Positions 25,128 to 35,273 of a DNA stretch of 64,000 nt are shown one piece after another. Below the pieces are notes generated by a model, which did not search any database, was not told where the DNA came from, and saw only the letters and a list, made by a program, of their open reading frames with translations. A program made the translations under genes and the position numbers. The stretch is taken from assembly GCF_003601985.1 (NCBI RefSeq), contig NZ_QZXA01000002.1, positions 620,001-684,000 of the forward strand, in the 5' to 3' direction. This DNA comes from Mesorhizobium jarvisii. Its GTDB lineage: Bacteria > Pseudomonadota > Alphaproteobacteria > Rhizobiales > Rhizobiaceae. Each line of letters begins with the position of its first letter. Positions within the stretch are counted from its first letter, which is position 1.

Positions 25128-28100
25128 ATGCAAAATGATCTGTTCGGTTCGATTGAACCGCCTAGACTTGACGTACCTCAAATTGAGCTTGGTCCCGTGC
25201 GGATGACGCTCGGTGTGGTCAGCGCTGTGCTTCGTCCGCCCAGTACGATGAAGTTCGAGAAGGTCGGCGAGGTAAAGATTTCACCGCGCGTCTCTGAAAG
25301 CCTCTACCAGCTGGAGAGCGGCGAACGCGTAATCATAACCGATAGGCCGAAATTGACGCGGCCGGGAGGCGTCGATGGGGTTCTCTATAGATCCCCGACC
25401 GGGCTGCGGTGGCATTCTCACCAGATCATCGAAGCGTTTGAAGCGCGCGCAACAATAGAGGGATGGCCAGCCGTTCTAAAGGCTCGAGCGGACAGCTGGG
25501 ATGGCCAGTTTAACTTCCGGCGGGAGATTCCCGACGCCGCTGGTAATGTTGCACCCAATAAGAGGGGTCTGCGTCCTCCGCAGCTCGGCGCTCTTCACGC
25601 GATCGGCGCGCACTGGAGCCTCTACAAGCAGCCCGCAACGATTGTAATGCCTACAGGCACGGGCAAGACAGAGACGATGCTCTCTGTGCTGGCAGCGTAT
25701 GCACGGGAGCCAATGCTGGTCGTTGTACCATCTGATGCGCTTCGCGCACAGACTGCCCGGAAATTCATGACCTTCGGGCTCTTGCGCTGGCTTCAGGTTC
25801 TGCGTCCCGATACGATCAACCCGGTCGTCGGCGTTGTGACAAAGGTGCCGAAGAGTCCGGCAGACCTTGAGATGTTCGAGCGCTGCAACGTGGTAGTGGC
25901 GACCATGAGTTCGCTCGCCGATGTGGCAGCCGAATACTTGTGGCCCGACCTCGTCAAACGGGCGGGAATACTCGTCATCGACGAAGCACATCATGTCGGC
26001 GCGCGTCGATGGACGAAGTTCCGCGAGGCCTTTACTGGCAAGCCGATATTGCAATTCACAGCAACGCCGTTCCGGCGCGATGGTACGCTCGTCGATGGGC
26101 AAGTCATCTACAGCTACCCGCTTCGAATGGCGCAGACGGATGGCTACTTTCGCAAGATCACGTTCGAACCCGTCTATGAGCCGAGCCCCGCGCGCGCCGA
26201 CGCTGCGATTGCGGATGCTGCCGTCGCAAAGCTTCGTGCCGACCTCGCCGCCGGATTCGATCACCTGATGATGGCCCGCTGCGAGAGCATCGAGCGCGCC
26301 GAGGCAGTGCTCAAACTCTACGTCGCGCGAGCGGCGGATCTAAAACCACTTCTGATCCACTCGCGCCAGGGCGACCGGCAGCTGCGTGTTGCCAGCCTCA
26401 TTGCCGGGGAGAGCAAGATTGCCGTCTGCGTCAATATGCTGGGCGAGGGCTTCGATCTACCCCAGCTCAAAGTCGCCGCCATTCACGACCTGCACAAGAG
26501 CCTCGCTATTCTCCTGCAGTTCACAGGCCGATTTACCCGCTCCGCCGGTAAGAATATTGGCGAGGCCACCGTCATTGCTAATATTGCTGAGCCTAACGTC
26601 TCGCTGGCACTTGAGCGCCTTTACTCAGAAGACGCTGACTGGAACGAGCTGCTGAGCGAAATGAGTTCCGATGCCGCCCAGGACCACGCGCGACTAATCA
26701 AGTTCCTTGCCGAAGCGAAGCGTCTCGATACGGGTGAGGACGAGGACGATATTGCCGTTTCGCACAAATTGCTGCGGCCGACGTTAAGCACGCTTTTCTA
26801 CGAGGCCGACAAGTTTACCCCGAAGAAGTTTCACGAAGGGCTGTCGGAGGGCGTGATGCCTTACCGCGTTTGGTTGCATGAACCTTCGGCAACGCTCTTT
26901 TTTGTGACGCGCACCGAGCCTTCAGTGAAGTGGGCTCGCTCGAAGTCAGTGCGGGACCGCATCTGGAACCTCTTCGTCCTCCACTACGACAAGGCTCGCA
27001 AGCTTCTCTACGTCTCCTCAACTGATCACACTTCAGCCTGGGAGAAGCTCGCTCATGCGGTCGGAGCAGGAAAGATGCTCAGCGGTGACGTCATGTTCCG
27101 TTCGATGGGGCGTATCAACCGCCTCATCTTCCAAAATGTAGGCATGAAGAAACATGGCCGACGGAATCTCTCATACGCGTCCTACACCGGTGCCGAGGTG
27201 GTGACGGCACTCGGCCTCGCCGAGAAGAGCGGTTCAGTGAAAGCCGTGCTCAGCGGTCAGGGCTGGGAGGACGGGCGTCAGATGACCATCGGCTGCTCGG
27301 TCAAGGGCCGCGTCTGGTCTCGCGAGATGGGCGCCGTTCCGAGGTTCAATGAGTGGGCTGAAAGCGTCGGCGACAAGATTATCGATAAGAGCATCGATAC
27401 GTCGAAGCTGATTGATAACGTCCTTCTGCCGGAGGTGGTCACGGCGCTTCCAGATATTGAGCTACTCAGCATTGAGTGGCCGATGGAAATGCTCCGTATG
27501 GCCGAGGAGCGAATATCGTTTCAAACCCCTTCTAAGAAAGAGACTTCGCAGCTCACCTTCGAGCTCATGATCACCGGCCGTGATGTCGCGAAGAACCTCA
27601 TCAGCTTCGACCTTGTCGAAGCAGCTTCCGGCGTGTGGGGGAGTTTTGAATTTCGCCTCGGTGGGGACAATGACTTTGCGGTACTGCAGACGGGCGGCGA
27701 AGCTATCAATGCGACGGTTGGCAAGCTCGAGGGCACACTTGCCTACTACTTCTCCAACTACCCCCCGCTGTTTCGGTTCATCGACCTATCGGAGCTCGAC
27801 GCGAACCTGCACGTCAAACCGCAAAATCCCTACGATCTTGTCGTCGGCAAGGAGAGCTTCGAGGTTCGTGACTGGAAGGGAGTCGACCTGACCAAGGAGT
27901 CGATCTGGAAGGGTGGGGCACAGAGAAAAGACTCCATCCAGTGGGCGATCGCTGAAGAGTATATCAAAGCTGGATACGACATCGTTTTCGACGATGATGA
28001 CAGTGGTGAAGCTGCCGACCTAGTCTGCATGAAGCTGGAATCAGACGCGATCCGTCTGACGCTAGTGCACTGCAAGTTCTCAGGTGGCAAGACACCTGGA

Positions 28101-28436
28101 GAGCGAGTGAAAGACGTTGTTGAAGTCTCGTCACAGGCGGTGCGCTCGGCTCGCTGGGTCGGGAAATTTGCGCAGCTTTGCGCCCACATGCGCGCCCGCA
28201 ACGATCCCGCCAAAAGTGGCGGGCGCTCGACGCGCTTCCTGAAAGGCGGGCCCAGCGACCTCGCTCAGATGATGAAGCTTAGCCGCTTACAGCAGGTGAA
28301 GGCCGAGATATTGGCGGTGCAACCCGGACTTTCAGAGGCGGCGCGAACCGACGCTCAATCCATCGTCATTGCTGCATCATTGACCTATCTGAAAGAAACC
28401 GTCGGCCTCGACCTTCGGATCATCTGCAGCGCCTGA
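25128..28436 (+). CDS. DEAH-box superfamily 2 helicase with C-terminal PD-(D/E)xK-like domain
   Basis: About 1102 residues from the ATG at 25128 (MQNDLFGSI); a GTG at 25074 with GGGAGCGG just before it is the alternative start. Helicase motifs: Walker A MPTGTGKTETM (about residue 174), DEAH in VIDEAHHVG (about 284), SAT-like FTATPFRRDG, and motif VI LLQFTGRFTRSAG. The C-terminal region has GEAADLVCM followed after about 15 residues by LVHCKFSGG (about 979), the D...hxCK layout of a PD-(D/E)xK nuclease. Helicase-nuclease fusions of this type are common in restriction and anti-phage loci. It lies 206 bp downstream of the DUF2235 gene on the same strand and could belong to that unit. Confidence 0.75.
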   Translation: MQNDLFGSIEPPRLDVPQIELGPVRMTLGVVSAVLRPPSTMKFEKVGEVKISPRVSESLYQLESGERVIITDRPKLTRPGGVDGVLYRSPTGLRWHSHQIIEAFEARATIEGWPAVLKARADSWDGQFNFRREIPDAAGNVAPNKRGLRPPQLGALHAIGAHWSLYKQPATIVMPTGTGKTETMLSVLAAYAREPMLVVVPSDALRAQTARKFMTFGLLRWLQVLRPDTINPVVGVVTKVPKSPADLEMFERCNVVVATMSSLADVAAEYLWPDLVKRAGILVIDEAHHVGARRWTKFREAFTGKPILQFTATPFRRDGTLVDGQVIYSYPLRMAQTDGYFRKITFEPVYEPSPARADAAIADAAVAKLRADLAAGFDHLMMARCESIERAEAVLKLYVARAADLKPLLIHSRQGDRQLRVASLIAGESKIAVCVNMLGEGFDLPQLKVAAIHDLHKSLAILLQFTGRFTRSAGKNIGEATVIANIAEPNVSLALERLYSEDADWNELLSEMSSDAAQDHARLIKFLAEAKRLDTGEDEDDIAVSHKLLRPTLSTLFYEADKFTPKKFHEGLSEGVMPYRVWLHEPSATLFFVTRTEPSVKWARSKSVRDRIWNLFVLHYDKARKLLYVSSTDHTSAWEKLAHAVGAGKMLSGDVMFRSMGRINRLIFQNVGMKKHGRRNLSYASYTGAEVVTALGLAEKSGSVKAVLSGQGWEDGRQMTIGCSVKGRVWSREMGAVPRFNEWAESVGDKIIDKSIDTSKLIDNVLLPEVVTALPDIELLSIEWPMEMLRMAEERISFQTPSKKETSQLTFELMITGRDVAKNLISFDLVEAASGVWGSFEFRLGGDNDFAVLQTGGEAINATVGKLEGTLAYYFSNYPPLFRFIDLSELDANLHVKPQNPYDLVVGKESFEVRDWKGVDLTKESIWKGGAQRKDSIQWAIAEEYIKAGYDIVFDDDDSGEAADLVCMKLESDAIRLTLVHCKFSGGKTPGERVKDVVEVSSQAVRSARWVGKFAQLCAHMRARNDPAKSGGRSTRFLKGGPSDLAQMMKLSRLQQVKAEILAVQPGLSEAARTDAQSIVIAASLTYLKETVGLDLRIICSA

Positions 28437-28677
28437 CATTCCGGGCGCGATGACCGCTTTCAGGCGAAGAGAATTTTGCCCACCATGACCGCCATGAGGC
28501 GCAATCCGCATTTGGACAGATGTTACTACACAGAGCAGTCTTCGAACGCACACGCTCCGCCCACTGATTTCTGATAATGATTGATTTTGGCGGCAGGTCC
28601 TATGATTGGCGTCAGCCGGGCATCTTCGACCGAACCGGCACGAATAGCCGGAGGCAAAGACCAAGGTCGAAGCGCGT
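28437..28677. other. gap between convergent genes
   Basis: About 240 bp separating the ends of two convergent helicase genes. No gene, and no strong terminator hairpin was seen. Confidence 0.4.
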
Positions 28678-31600
28678 TCAAGGCCGCAACCGGATCTGGA
28701 GATCGTCGAACGCGCTCGCATCGACGCCCTCGCCAACGAGCCTCACAAGGTGCGCCAACAGGTCATCTTGTCTTGGTTGACCGAACGCGAGGCGGTAGAC
28801 CGTCAAACTCCGCTTGAGCCATTCCAGTCGCTTCTCCTCTCGACTGAAGGGCAGCATGGGCACGCGTCGCTCCACCTTCATCGGGCCTTCGTAGATCCAG
28901 TAGGGAATGAGTTCGTCCTGGCTTTTCGTCGCGCGCCGCGCAGCTGCGAACATCGTAACCCACGGGTCTTCGATCGGCTTTCGACTGCGCCGCAGGTCAT
29001 CGGCATGCGCCGCGGCCACGTTCAAGCGTACAGCATGCCCCTTAAATCGATGGACGCGCCCCTCCCGCTGTTCGAGGTCGACTGGATTGCCGGGCAGGTT
29101 CCAATGGTACACACGGTGGCAATAGGGGTGGAAGTCCAGTCCCTCCTGCCCAATGGAGGTCGTCGCCAGCACGAACGGACGGAACGGCGAGTTGAAAGCT
29201 TCCCGCACTGTGGACAGTCGGACGGAACCACCCTCATCGTCCTTAACCTCGGCGAGCCGCATGGCGAAACGGCCGCGCATCTTGATGGGATCGCGGAAAA
29301 CGATTCGTCCGTTCTCCACGCTGATGTCGTCGGCTTCGATCTGCGATGGCCGAATGGAGAGGGCGTTGACCATCGCCTGCGCCACGCGCGACGCCCGATC
29401 GCCCGGAGCGGCACCCAGGAGACCTTCGCCTTCCAACAGGTAGTGAGCGTACTCGTCGAGGACTGCTTGCAGGTTGTGCGCGGCGCAATGAGCAAGAACA
29501 CTGCGCCAATAATGCTCCTCGCTCTCCTGACGCAGCAGCGCCACCGCTTCATGCTGATTAAAGAGCGTGCGGAAGGCCCAGGCGACGTGGGCCGCCGCCT
29601 CGAGCAGGACCGGGTCGTCAAAGGCGAGTTCCGGCGCGATACGTCGCAGGGCACGAACCGCGCAAACCGCCGGGCTTCCAAGCGCAAGATCCACGAGGAG
29701 TTCGATCGCAGCGTCATGGAGAGGGGCAGGAGGGGCTTCTGTCGCGCGTCTCAATTCGGCGACGTGATCGCGAAATCCGGCTTCGTTACGGGTCCAGGCA
29801 AAAGCGTTCCCTTGCAACCACTCGAGAGCGCGATTGCCGGTCACGGCATCCACGCAGGCAGCTGCCGACCATTCCCAGTCCCGCGTGGCAGAAGAATCCC
29901 CGGCTTCACTTCGGGAGTGCCCGACCAGTTTCGAAGAGATGCTTCCGCGAACTGCCTGGCGCATTTCCTCGAAGCTGAGACGTTCGGGGCTCGCCGCGAA
30001 GATGTGCAATGGATCGCCTGCTTCGGCCAGCAACGGAGAAGGGTAGATGAGGTTGACTGAGCGCAGGGCGGTGGGTCGGCCATTCTCCACCGAAAACTGC
30101 AGAGGTCGCCGCTTGGTGGCGCTGCTGTAGTCGAGGTTCATCGCTGCAGCGCCCATTCGGCGCTCGACCTCATAAGAGATAAGAGCTGCCAAAGCGTCGG
30201 GCACCATTTGCCACGCCGAGAAGACCAGAGCCTTGGTCGAGGCTCGGCCGCTTGGCGCCGAGCCATAATAGGGCAGCGACGGTGCGATCCAGAGCTGCTG
30301 ATCGAGGCCGTCATCGAACAGGTCAGACATAAGTGCTCGAAGCCGAGCGTTGCCAGGGTCGATGGACTGGTACTTGTCGATGACTTCCGGCTTCAGGGAG
30401 TGGACTTCTGCTTTGGCAACCGCCGCAACCAGCGCTGGGTCGAACTCCTCCACCGCTTTCTTCAGCAGCTTCTTGAGAGCATAGTCCCGCATGAAATTGA
30501 GCAAATAGGGCGCCGACTTCCAGTACTCAATGATATCCGGGGCGCCGGCGACGCGAGCCACCTCTGCCGCGATTGCCGCATGGTTAAGATCGATGGGTGC
30601 GATCTTCGCTTGCATGACGAGTTCCGTGAGCATCGAATCCCTGTCGCTGGTGCTGTCCACCCGTTCCGTGCGGGTCATGACCCTTTTCAGGCGCCGCTCG
30701 ATGCCGGCACGGGCCTGCTTGGCTCGTTTGGTCCCTTCTGGAAACTGCTGAAGGAAACGGCGGAACTGCCTCATCTCGATGTCGAGTTCGGCGGCCACGG
30801 CTGCGGCGCGGTCATGACCATGAAGGAAGCCGACCGTCTTGAGGAAGTCGTCGTAATGGTCGCCGTCGTCCGAAGCGTCTTCCGACAACGTCAGCATCTT
30901 ATAGGGGGTGGCGGAAAGAAGAAGCGTTCGCGCACCGGATTCCTGGTCGCCGTACTCGAACAGGGCGCGTGCAAGCTCCCCAGCATCTCCTTCGCCGGAC
31001 AGCAGCTCGCGAAAGCGTTGAAACTCGTCGAGGATGATTAGGTCTGGCTTCAAGGCGACGATGCAGGCCTGCGACAGCACCTTCCTCAGCTTGCCGACGA
31101 GAGCATTCCGGGCCCAAAGCGTCTCGTTCGGGTATTTCGGTCGGCGGCGGGCGAACAACTTGCATACCGCGTCGAGATCGGCAAGCAATGCCTTGTTCTT
31201 CGAAACGATGGATCGGAAACGGCGAATGATGGTCTTGTCGATTCCATCGAGAGACATCCGATCGACCTCGCCCTTCCACTTGTCGACGCTGGCGCCAACC
31301 TGCAGGGCATTCTTGAGCGGCGTGAAGCGAGAAAAAGGCTCGAGAAGTCTGAAGAGAAACGCGCGCTCCTCCATAACACCGGTGGTAGAATGGAGGTTGA
31401 AGGTGGTGTCGGGCGTCAGGCTGACGAAGTTAACGCCGTTGCGGGCGATTGTGTCCTCCTTGTCCTTACTGCGCATCCGCAGGGGCATAAGCGTGATGCG
31501 TGTTGGCAAAGCCATCGCCTCCTTGCCCAGCACGTTCAGCCGATTGAGATTCTGCGTGGCTATGGCCTGGTTGGAGCAGATGTAGAGGATGTCGATGCGC

Positions 31601-31806
31601 TTGGCGGTGGGCCACAGCTTCTCGATCGTCTTTGCGACGATGCCGCGGGCGATCATGGTCTTGCCCAGGCCAACCTCGTCTGCCACGAGGAAGTGCCGGA
31701 CCGGATCGGGTCCATGCAAGCGATCGAAGACGTAATCGACCGTGCGCCGCTGGAATCGCTTGAGCGGGGCGAGCGACGTTGTAGCGTCGAATGGTTCACC
31801 GCGCAT
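28678..31806 (-). CDS. SNF2-like helicase, third gene of the DUF6361-PLD-helicase operon
   Basis: About 1042 residues from MRGEPFDATTSLAPLKRFQ; this ATG overlaps the end of the PLD gene by about 11 bases, and a longer frame to 31878 lacks support. Motifs: RFQRRTVDYVFDRL (Q-type start), Walker A DEVGLGKTMIARG, DExx LIILDEFQRF, motif III LLLSATPYK, VFSAWQ, and the C-terminal IGQEGLDFHPYCH and DLEQREGRVHRFKGH, typical of SNF2/RapA-like ATPases. The middle holds a helical insertion. It probably translocates on double-stranded nucleic acid and hands it to the PLD nuclease encoded upstream. Confidence 0.8.
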   Translation of the reverse strand: MRGEPFDATTSLAPLKRFQRRTVDYVFDRLHGPDPVRHFLVADEVGLGKTMIARGIVAKTIEKLWPTAKRIDILYICSNQAIATQNLNRLNVLGKEAMALPTRITLMPLRMRSKDKEDTIARNGVNFVSLTPDTTFNLHSTTGVMEERAFLFRLLEPFSRFTPLKNALQVGASVDKWKGEVDRMSLDGIDKTIIRRFRSIVSKNKALLADLDAVCKLFARRRPKYPNETLWARNALVGKLRKVLSQACIVALKPDLIILDEFQRFRELLSGEGDAGELARALFEYGDQESGARTLLLSATPYKMLTLSEDASDDGDHYDDFLKTVGFLHGHDRAAAVAAELDIEMRQFRRFLQQFPEGTKRAKQARAGIERRLKRVMTRTERVDSTSDRDSMLTELVMQAKIAPIDLNHAAIAAEVARVAGAPDIIEYWKSAPYLLNFMRDYALKKLLKKAVEEFDPALVAAVAKAEVHSLKPEVIDKYQSIDPGNARLRALMSDLFDDGLDQQLWIAPSLPYYGSAPSGRASTKALVFSAWQMVPDALAALISYEVERRMGAAAMNLDYSSATKRRPLQFSVENGRPTALRSVNLIYPSPLLAEAGDPLHIFAASPERLSFEEMRQAVRGSISSKLVGHSRSEAGDSSATRDWEWSAAACVDAVTGNRALEWLQGNAFAWTRNEAGFRDHVAELRRATEAPPAPLHDAAIELLVDLALGSPAVCAVRALRRIAPELAFDDPVLLEAAAHVAWAFRTLFNQHEAVALLRQESEEHYWRSVLAHCAAHNLQAVLDEYAHYLLEGEGLLGAAPGDRASRVAQAMVNALSIRPSQIEADDISVENGRIVFRDPIKMRGRFAMRLAEVKDDEGGSVRLSTVREAFNSPFRPFVLATTSIGQEGLDFHPYCHRVYHWNLPGNPVDLEQREGRVHRFKGHAVRLNVAAAHADDLRRSRKPIEDPWVTMFAAARRATKSQDELIPYWIYEGPMKVERRVPMLPFSREEKRLEWLKRSLTVYRLAFGQPRQDDLLAHLVRLVGEGVDASAFDDLQIRLRP

Positions 31807-33646
31807 CGGAAGCCTCCAGGACGGTACGAAACACTTGCCACAGTTTCTTGAATTCGGCCGGTACGCGATCCTCCGCAACGGCGTCGGTTTCGCGTGAGAG
31901 CCGCCTGATCAGCCGATCGACTGTCGCCAGACGACCATCACCGGCGCACAGCGCACGGACTAAGTCCTCGAACAGGGGCTCGTCGGCGGCGCCGCTACCC
32001 CAGAATCCTTTGCCCTTCCCGTTCGGGCCAAGCGGCGGCAATGGTTGATCGATGAAGGAAGCCAGAAGGAGCCGCAGGTACGTCATGAACTTCTGCCTGC
32101 TGTCGATCACGTGGTTGAGGATCGCGAGGTCTCGCTCCTCGGGCATGCCTTCCACGGTCAGGCCGGTGCTGAAGAGTTCGGTGCGACCAGTGGCGTAATC
32201 GGTGATCTCAAGGGCAATGAAGCTTGTCAGATCGACAAGGACCATCGTGCCGAGGTCGATCGGCGATCCGCCGCTAATGCCGGCCAGAGCATCTCGAGCG
32301 TGTCCTTCGCCCAAGGTGATGGGCCAGGCCCGCACCCGACCGAGCTTGTTGAGTTGCAGACCGTCCTTCGGCGGAACGAGCCACACCTTCCAACGCTTGA
32401 CACCGTCCTCCTCCTTAGCTTCGCAGCGAAGGGACAGCGCGCCACGTGCAAGCGCCCTGCGTGCCTGCAAAAGGTTCTGATCGGCCGAGACATCGGCCGG
32501 ATCGGGTGATTCCGCCTCGTCAGGTTGGAATGTCCGCGTCATCCGACCGAAGCCGGTTTCGCCCAGGATCTCGTCGATCCCACCGAGATGCTTGCGCAGG
32601 CCATGGAGCGTGGCGAAGACCTCGACGTTGGACGTCGCGTGGCCCCCGGGAAGAAGTGCCGAATTCGTCGCGTTTCCGGAACCCAGGGTGAGCCTTACCT
32701 CCTTTCCGTCCTCTTGGATGAAGACCTTGGCGTGAAGGCCTTGCTGCTCGTTGCGATAGGGTTCCTCCCCGTCTTCGGTCTCTGCCATCTCGTCGAGCAC
32801 CGCTACTTCCTTGAATCGGCCAAGGACGTCTCCGGGCAAACAGGCGAGCTGGTCAGGACGACTGATCAGCTTCGGAGCCTGATCGGCGAGATCCACGAGG
32901 TACCTGAGCGCTCCGGGTTCGACGAATGGCGATATGATCGCGATGCGCTTGCTCCGGGTCGGTTTCCATCCATGCGAGCCGACGCCGTTGACATGGAATT
33001 CCATGGCGTCGCAACCGGGCGGCCGATCCCAGTTCACGTAACGGAGGTCGTTGGCCATGGCCAAGGTCATGGCGCGGCGAGCATCTTGGATTTCGCCGAC
33101 AGCCATTCCGGGCAAGGCCGCGATGAGATCGTGCAGCGGCTTGTTGGAGGCGAACGGCTTCGTGCCGCGTTCGCCGTCGAGGCACATAGCTGCGTCCCAG
33201 GACCTGTCGCGAGTCAGATTGCGGGACAGGATCAGCAGCCGCATGAGCGCTGGCCGATCGCGGTCGAGAGGCTCGAAGCGCAACGCCCAAAGCTTGGGGT
33301 GGAAGCTGCCTTCGTTCGGCGCCTTTACCTCGACGACCGCCTTCTCGAGCAGGGAGGCGAGTCTCGAGCCTTGACGAACGTCTGCGTGAATCTGACCAGC
33401 GTCCACGTAGACGACAAGCTTCTCGGCTGTGCGCTCCGCAGATTCGAGAAGTGTCACTGGATCTTCGAGGATCTCGTCGCGGCTCTTAGACGAGAAGAAC
33501 GCCAGACTAACCGGCACGGAGAGGGCTGTCTCGAAATCCATCGAGAACGTTGTGGCGATGCCGCCGTCGAACTCGTAGCCGAAGGGGGCCTTGAGGCTGT
33601 CGCCGTAGAGGAGCCGCGTTTCCGGATCCAGAGTACTCTTAGCCAC
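31796..33646 (-). CDS. PLD-like nuclease protein, second gene of the operon
   Basis: A 616-residue soluble protein with two phospholipase-D-type active-site halves: FHPKLWALRF followed by LSRNLT (about residues 116-145), and LHAKVFIQ followed by LGSGNATNSAL (about 300-325). Each supplies HxK plus a conserved N/S, as in PLD-family nucleases. The C-terminal 200 residues contain no motif that I know. It overlaps the DUF6361 gene by 8 bases upstream and the helicase gene downstream, so the three are one operon. PLD nucleases paired with helicases occur in DISARM (DrmC), Mokosh and other defence systems. Here the helicase is SNF2-like and no DUF1998 gene is present, which excludes DISARM. Confidence 0.8.
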   Translation of the reverse strand: MAKSTLDPETRLLYGDSLKAPFGYEFDGGIATTFSMDFETALSVPVSLAFFSSKSRDEILEDPVTLLESAERTAEKLVVYVDAGQIHADVRQGSRLASLLEKAVVEVKAPNEGSFHPKLWALRFEPLDRDRPALMRLLILSRNLTRDRSWDAAMCLDGERGTKPFASNKPLHDLIAALPGMAVGEIQDARRAMTLAMANDLRYVNWDRPPGCDAMEFHVNGVGSHGWKPTRSKRIAIISPFVEPGALRYLVDLADQAPKLISRPDQLACLPGDVLGRFKEVAVLDEMAETEDGEEPYRNEQQGLHAKVFIQEDGKEVRLTLGSGNATNSALLPGGHATSNVEVFATLHGLRKHLGGIDEILGETGFGRMTRTFQPDEAESPDPADVSADQNLLQARRALARGALSLRCEAKEEDGVKRWKVWLVPPKDGLQLNKLGRVRAWPITLGEGHARDALAGISGGSPIDLGTMVLVDLTSFIALEITDYATGRTELFSTGLTVEGMPEERDLAILNHVIDSRQKFMTYLRLLLASFIDQPLPPLGPNGKGKGFWGSGAADEPLFEDLVRALCAGDGRLATVDRLIRRLSRETDAVAEDRVPAEFKKLWQVFRTVLEASDAR

Positions 33647-34832
33647 GGGCGAGGTCCTCGAGGTGCCGACTGGCCTGGGACCAACGGAACTGCAGTCGAT
33701 AGGCGCCGGAGGAGCCCTGCCACCGGTCGCGGGCAGCCCGGTTGGTGAACCGCGATTGCGCCTTCTTCAGGCGGCGCTCACGATCTTTCACCAGGGAGTG
33801 GGCCTTGGAGGAGCCGCGCTTGAAAGCGCTGCTGGTTCGGACCAAGTCCGTCCATTCGGTGACGAAGCGCCTGGTCGGATCCTGCACGCGGTGGGCCGGG
33901 TGGCGGATCTCTTCCCAGAAGCCTTCGATCGACCAGGCCTTGAGGCGTGTCAGGTCGAAGTACTGCTGCCACTTCCTGATCTCTTTGCTGTAATCCTCGA
34001 TCCACTGCTCATTTTTGCGCAACTGGCTGAGCAGCAGATTGTATTGCAAGGCGGCCCCGTACATCACATCGGAGAAGATCGACGCGTGCTCCACCAGCCC
34101 ACGTGCACGTTTGGGGAAACTGGAAAGGTGGGGGTGCGACCAGATATGCTCTGACTTCGCCCTGAGATCGTTCTTGGCGAGGAAGGCCAACAAGCTGTCT
34201 GGATTGCTGTCCACCAGACGGTCGACCACGAAACCGGCTTCTTCGTCGCTCAGCGCGAAGCTCGTCTTCTCGAGCATGTCTTTGGGAGGTTTGGGGAGGC
34301 GCGGATGCCAGGGCGTCGGAACGGTTCGGCCCGCGCCATGGTCGTCATCGTCGTGATCCTTTCCGGTGTTCCTGGGCCAGGACGGCAGCGACGCCACATA
34401 GGCATCGATGGAGCCGGAGAACCGGCGGATGCCCCATGCCTCGAGCCCAGCCCAATAGACGCTTGCCGGCAGCCTCTTCAACTTCGGACCGGCGTTGACG
34501 CCAATCACGCCGCTCTTCTCGTCGCCAGCGACAAGGGCATCGCGAAGGCGAAGCTGGTCGTTCCTTATCTGGTCGGCGATTTCCCTGCTGCTCCGCTCCC
34601 GCGGGAGACGCGAGAAGATGTAAGGAACGAATAGCATGTAGCGCAGGCGGGTCTGAACAGTGCTGGTGCCGGGGAAGAGGTGGTCGGCGATGGAGTCGCG
34701 TATCGCGCCTAGCCCCAGTTCGTCTCGAGCTTCCTGTTCAGTGAAGAGCTGCATCAGGCGCTGGGCACGCTCGCGCTCCTTTTCGTCGAAGTCGATCCAG
34801 CCGATTGAAGACAATTCGACACCCCGGCGCAT
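33639..34832 (-). CDS. DUF6361 family protein, first gene of the operon
   Basis: A 397-residue soluble protein. The N-terminus LSSIGWIDFDEKERERAQ, then EARDELGLGAIRDSIADHLFPGTSTVQTRLRYMLFVPYIF (given in part), is the DUF6361 signature. The rest is helical and basic, with a tail that may bind nucleic acid. DUF6361 has no known activity but co-occurs with PLD and helicase genes. The ATG at 34832 has no strong ribosome-binding site. My recollection is that a trio of this type corresponds to a named helicase-PLD defence system (possibly Azaca), but I could not verify the name. Confidence 0.75.
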   Translation of the reverse strand: MRRGVELSSIGWIDFDEKERERAQRLMQLFTEQEARDELGLGAIRDSIADHLFPGTSTVQTRLRYMLFVPYIFSRLPRERSSREIADQIRNDQLRLRDALVAGDEKSGVIGVNAGPKLKRLPASVYWAGLEAWGIRRFSGSIDAYVASLPSWPRNTGKDHDDDDHGAGRTVPTPWHPRLPKPPKDMLEKTSFALSDEEAGFVVDRLVDSNPDSLLAFLAKNDLRAKSEHIWSHPHLSSFPKRARGLVEHASIFSDVMYGAALQYNLLLSQLRKNEQWIEDYSKEIRKWQQYFDLTRLKAWSIEGFWEEIRHPAHRVQDPTRRFVTEWTDLVRTSSAFKRGSSKAHSLVKDRERRLKKAQSRFTNRAARDRWQGSSGAYRLQFRWSQASRHLEDLARG

Positions 34833-35273
34833 AGGGGGCTTCTATTAAACCTCGGTGCATGAAACGCTTCGGCGCGCCCCCGTGCGCCAGCGCGGTTGAA
34901 CGTGCATGAATCGAAAGTCTTAAGCAACCCGGCCGCGTATACTTATTCAGCCCGAAAAGAGGCCAAATCAGTCAATTGATGGTACAATCTTGTTCGTTGT
35001 TGACCCCAATCAACGGGTGAGATTATTACAACCGGGGAATCCTTGTCATCTTGGCTGCGACAGGCGAACTTGAACGGCAATGCTACTAGCCGGGTAACCG
35101 CGATGGTTATCCACACAGTCCAAATGCCGTGGTGTGCGGACCGCCGCCTTATGGCGGCATTTGGGCAATCTCCAGCGCAACCTCACGATCGGAATGAGCG
35201 CAAAGCCGCCGCTCGCTCGTACGGCGCTGTTGAGTGGCGCGCTCGCGAGCGGCTCAGGCGGTCTTAGCTAGAA
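34833..35273. other. intergenic region, promoter side of the DUF6361 operon
   Basis: A GCCGCC-TTAT-GGCGGC hairpin occurs near 35143-35158. The plus-strand frame at 35043-35267 has no ribosome-binding site and no homology, so it was not called. The region should hold the promoter of the DUF6361 operon on its left side. Confidence 0.35.

Noticed and set aside
28678..34832. DISARM system
   Set aside because: There is a PLD protein and a helicase, but no DUF1998 (DrmB) or methyltransferase, and the helicase is SNF2-like.
35043..35267. 74-residue plus-strand frame in the gap before the XRE gene
   Set aside because: No ribosome site and no recognisable family; composition is that of non-coding DNA.
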